From assembly GCA_013399305.1 (NCBI GenBank), contig VXAI01000381.1, positions 93,809 to 157,808 on the forward strand: 64,000 nt of DNA, read 5' to 3'. The notes under the pieces are model-generated. The model did not search any database and had not been told where the DNA came from. It worked only from the letters and a program-made list of their open reading frames with translations. Positions 62,490 to 64,000 of this stretch are shown in pieces (the first letter of the stretch is position 1; each line of letters begins with the position of its first letter). The stretch is from Rostratula benghalensis (lineage: Eukaryota; Chordata; Aves; Charadriiformes; Rostratulidae). Made by a program: the position numbers and the translations under genes.

Positions 62490-64000
62490 ATCTCCTCCCT
62501 GAGCTGATTCTTACCCCTTACCCCCAGATGAGCTCGAATTCTGACCCAAAGAGTTTCCTTCCTTGCTTTGGTGACTTGATGTGTGTTATCTACATAGTCT
62601 AAAAGGTCTGTTTCAGACAGGTCTGCAAGAAAAACTCACCTTGCTGAACTAAATGGTAGAGTGTTGCTGAATTCTGGGGTACCCAGATCTCATCAGATGC
62701 CTATATTTCATCCTGAGCTTCTGTTCAGGGATTGGCATTGGCTTAACTTTTTTCAATCCAAAGGTTCCCAGTGTCAATCTTTAAGTGTTCAGTGATGCCA
62801 TTGAACTTCATACTAATCACTATCAGGGATATTTGCCCAGCTTTAGGCACCTAGCTTCTTCTTGCTTTCTTTCTTTTTACATTCCTCTATGGATTATGAG
62901 TATAAATGATAGAATCATGTTTTGTTCTGTTTTAGGTACATACCTATCTTAAGATGGGATGGACCACTCTGTAGAAGTGTTTCTTCACCAGAAGAATTTA
63001 AAGACCATATTAGCCATGGATTCTTAGAGGTTAAAGGTAAATATTGTCCTACGTGAAAGTCTGAAATATGATCTCTAAATGAAGGAAGGAATAACACCAT
63101 CTACCCAGTACTAAGAGTTGATTTACGATTTCTATGTAAAAGGTAAAAACAACATAAGATGTTTCACCATTAAGATGATGACAGAGTTTCCTTTCCTCCT
63201 TAGAGATTACACTTGATCACTTAGTTTAAGTGAAAAATTGGTATTTATGGCCAAGTGATAAAAATAGCATTTTAAAAAGAAGTAAGCTATACCTGTACAA
63301 ATTCATATCTGGTAACAATACGCAACATTAGGTTTTGGAAAGAAACTAAATAATGCAGTTGGCCTGATCCAGGAAACCACTTCTTGTCACAGCAAAGGAA
63401 CCTCTAACGTGGAGTCCAAAGACATCATGACATTTAATGGAGGGATTTTAAAATTTTGCCTAAATACCTTGCATCAAATGATGTATCATCACTTTCTCCT
63501 GCAAAGCTATCAGCATAAACTGCATACCCTGCAAAGCTCTGCAGATTGCTGGTCTGCTTTTTGAGACCCCTATTTGTTGATATGAAGCTTCCATGTTGTC
63601 CAAAGCTTAACTGCCCGGATCACATCCTTGGTAGACCATGTCATACAATTCAAGCACAAGCACATAGGCTATCTGAATAATGCCACATTGCCCATTCACT
63701 TGCCTCCTGCCATGGTTCAGCTCTCATTATCAGCTTCAAAAAAGCACACAGTATGATATACTTTTTTTTTTTTTTTGCACTTGCTTAGACTGCAGTGGTC
63801 AAGCTGAACAGTGAAATGTCTGTGCCAGTTCTTTTCTGGCATTTGGATCTCATCATCTGCCAGACACTGTAAATGAAATAATCTCCCAATTGAAGACAAT
63901 TTGTGGTGGAATATGGTGACGGGGTAATTGTTCAAACAGCTTCATGCGTCTTTCAGAGCCAGAGTTTTCCACTGTCAAAGTCACTGATTATCAGCTCAGC
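62490..64000. other. Non-coding DNA to the window end
   Basis: Unique sequence with the T15 run. The direct repeat CTGCAAAGCT occurs twice near 63500-63540. No gene is recognised. Confidence 0.6.
63762..63776 (+). repeat. T15 homopolymer
   Basis: Fifteen T preceded by 'atgatatac'. It has no associated element. Confidence 0.9.

Noticed and set aside
1..64000. CRISPR array, prophage, operon or other compact novel system
   Set aside because: No regularly spaced direct repeats, no dense collinear reading frames and no ribosome-binding-site pattern. CR1 copies and stop-rich AT DNA indicate a vertebrate gene-poor region.

Overview
The window looks like about 64 kb of non-coding, AT-rich nuclear DNA from a bird; another sauropsid is less likely. 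The diagnostic evidence is four copies of the CR1 LINE. Three lie on the minus strand and read, on the plus strand, from the terminal CATAGAAT-type octamer repeat into the conserved 3' tail. One lies on the plus strand. There are no Alu, B1 or L1 signatures, and interspersed repeats are sparse and 5'-truncated, as is usual in avian genomes. Three runs of N (60, 92 and 87 bases) and two isolated Ns mark a draft assembly.

I recognise no host protein-coding gene, tRNA, rRNA, CRISPR array or bacterial-type operon. All open reading frames are short (the longest is 202 codons) and most fit chance expectation. The only recognisable protein-coding remnant is the broken C-terminal part of CR1 ORF2 around 29.0-29.6 kb on the minus strand. 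The window is best read as a gene desert or the interior of a very long intron.

Layout. 1-8 kb: unique AT-rich DNA with A/C-rich low-complexity tracts, a canonical G-quadruplex motif near 4.9 kb, and a possible minus-strand 3'-terminal exon or poly(A) site near 5.2-5.55 kb. 8-15 kb: a splice-site-bounded open segment and a 15-bp hairpin near 8.4-8.6 kb, a TAATTA-rich block near 11.8 kb, and simple repeats. 16.4-17.4 kb, 18.8-19.1 kb and 21.4-21.7 kb: blocks with the feel of conserved regulatory DNA. 24.9 kb: first gap. 26.36-26.47 kb: a perfect 49-bp tandem duplication. 28.8-29.8 kb: the largest CR1. 30-33 kb: a candidate exon, a C-rich tract and a pyrimidine-rich strip. 35-41 kb: simple repeats and a short CR1. 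42.1-43.5 kb and 45.4-48.5 kb: further candidate regulatory blocks and a perfect 26-bp A/T inverted repeat. 49.8 and 61.0 kb: gaps inside TA-rich microsatellites. 50.0, 57.7 kb: short CR1s. 59.4-59.9 kb: another candidate regulatory block. 61.86-62.53 kb: a strip with overlapping long minus-strand reading frames.

No co-operating gene system can be supported. The regulatory and exon candidates rest on composition and motif reading without comparative data, so they carry low confidence.
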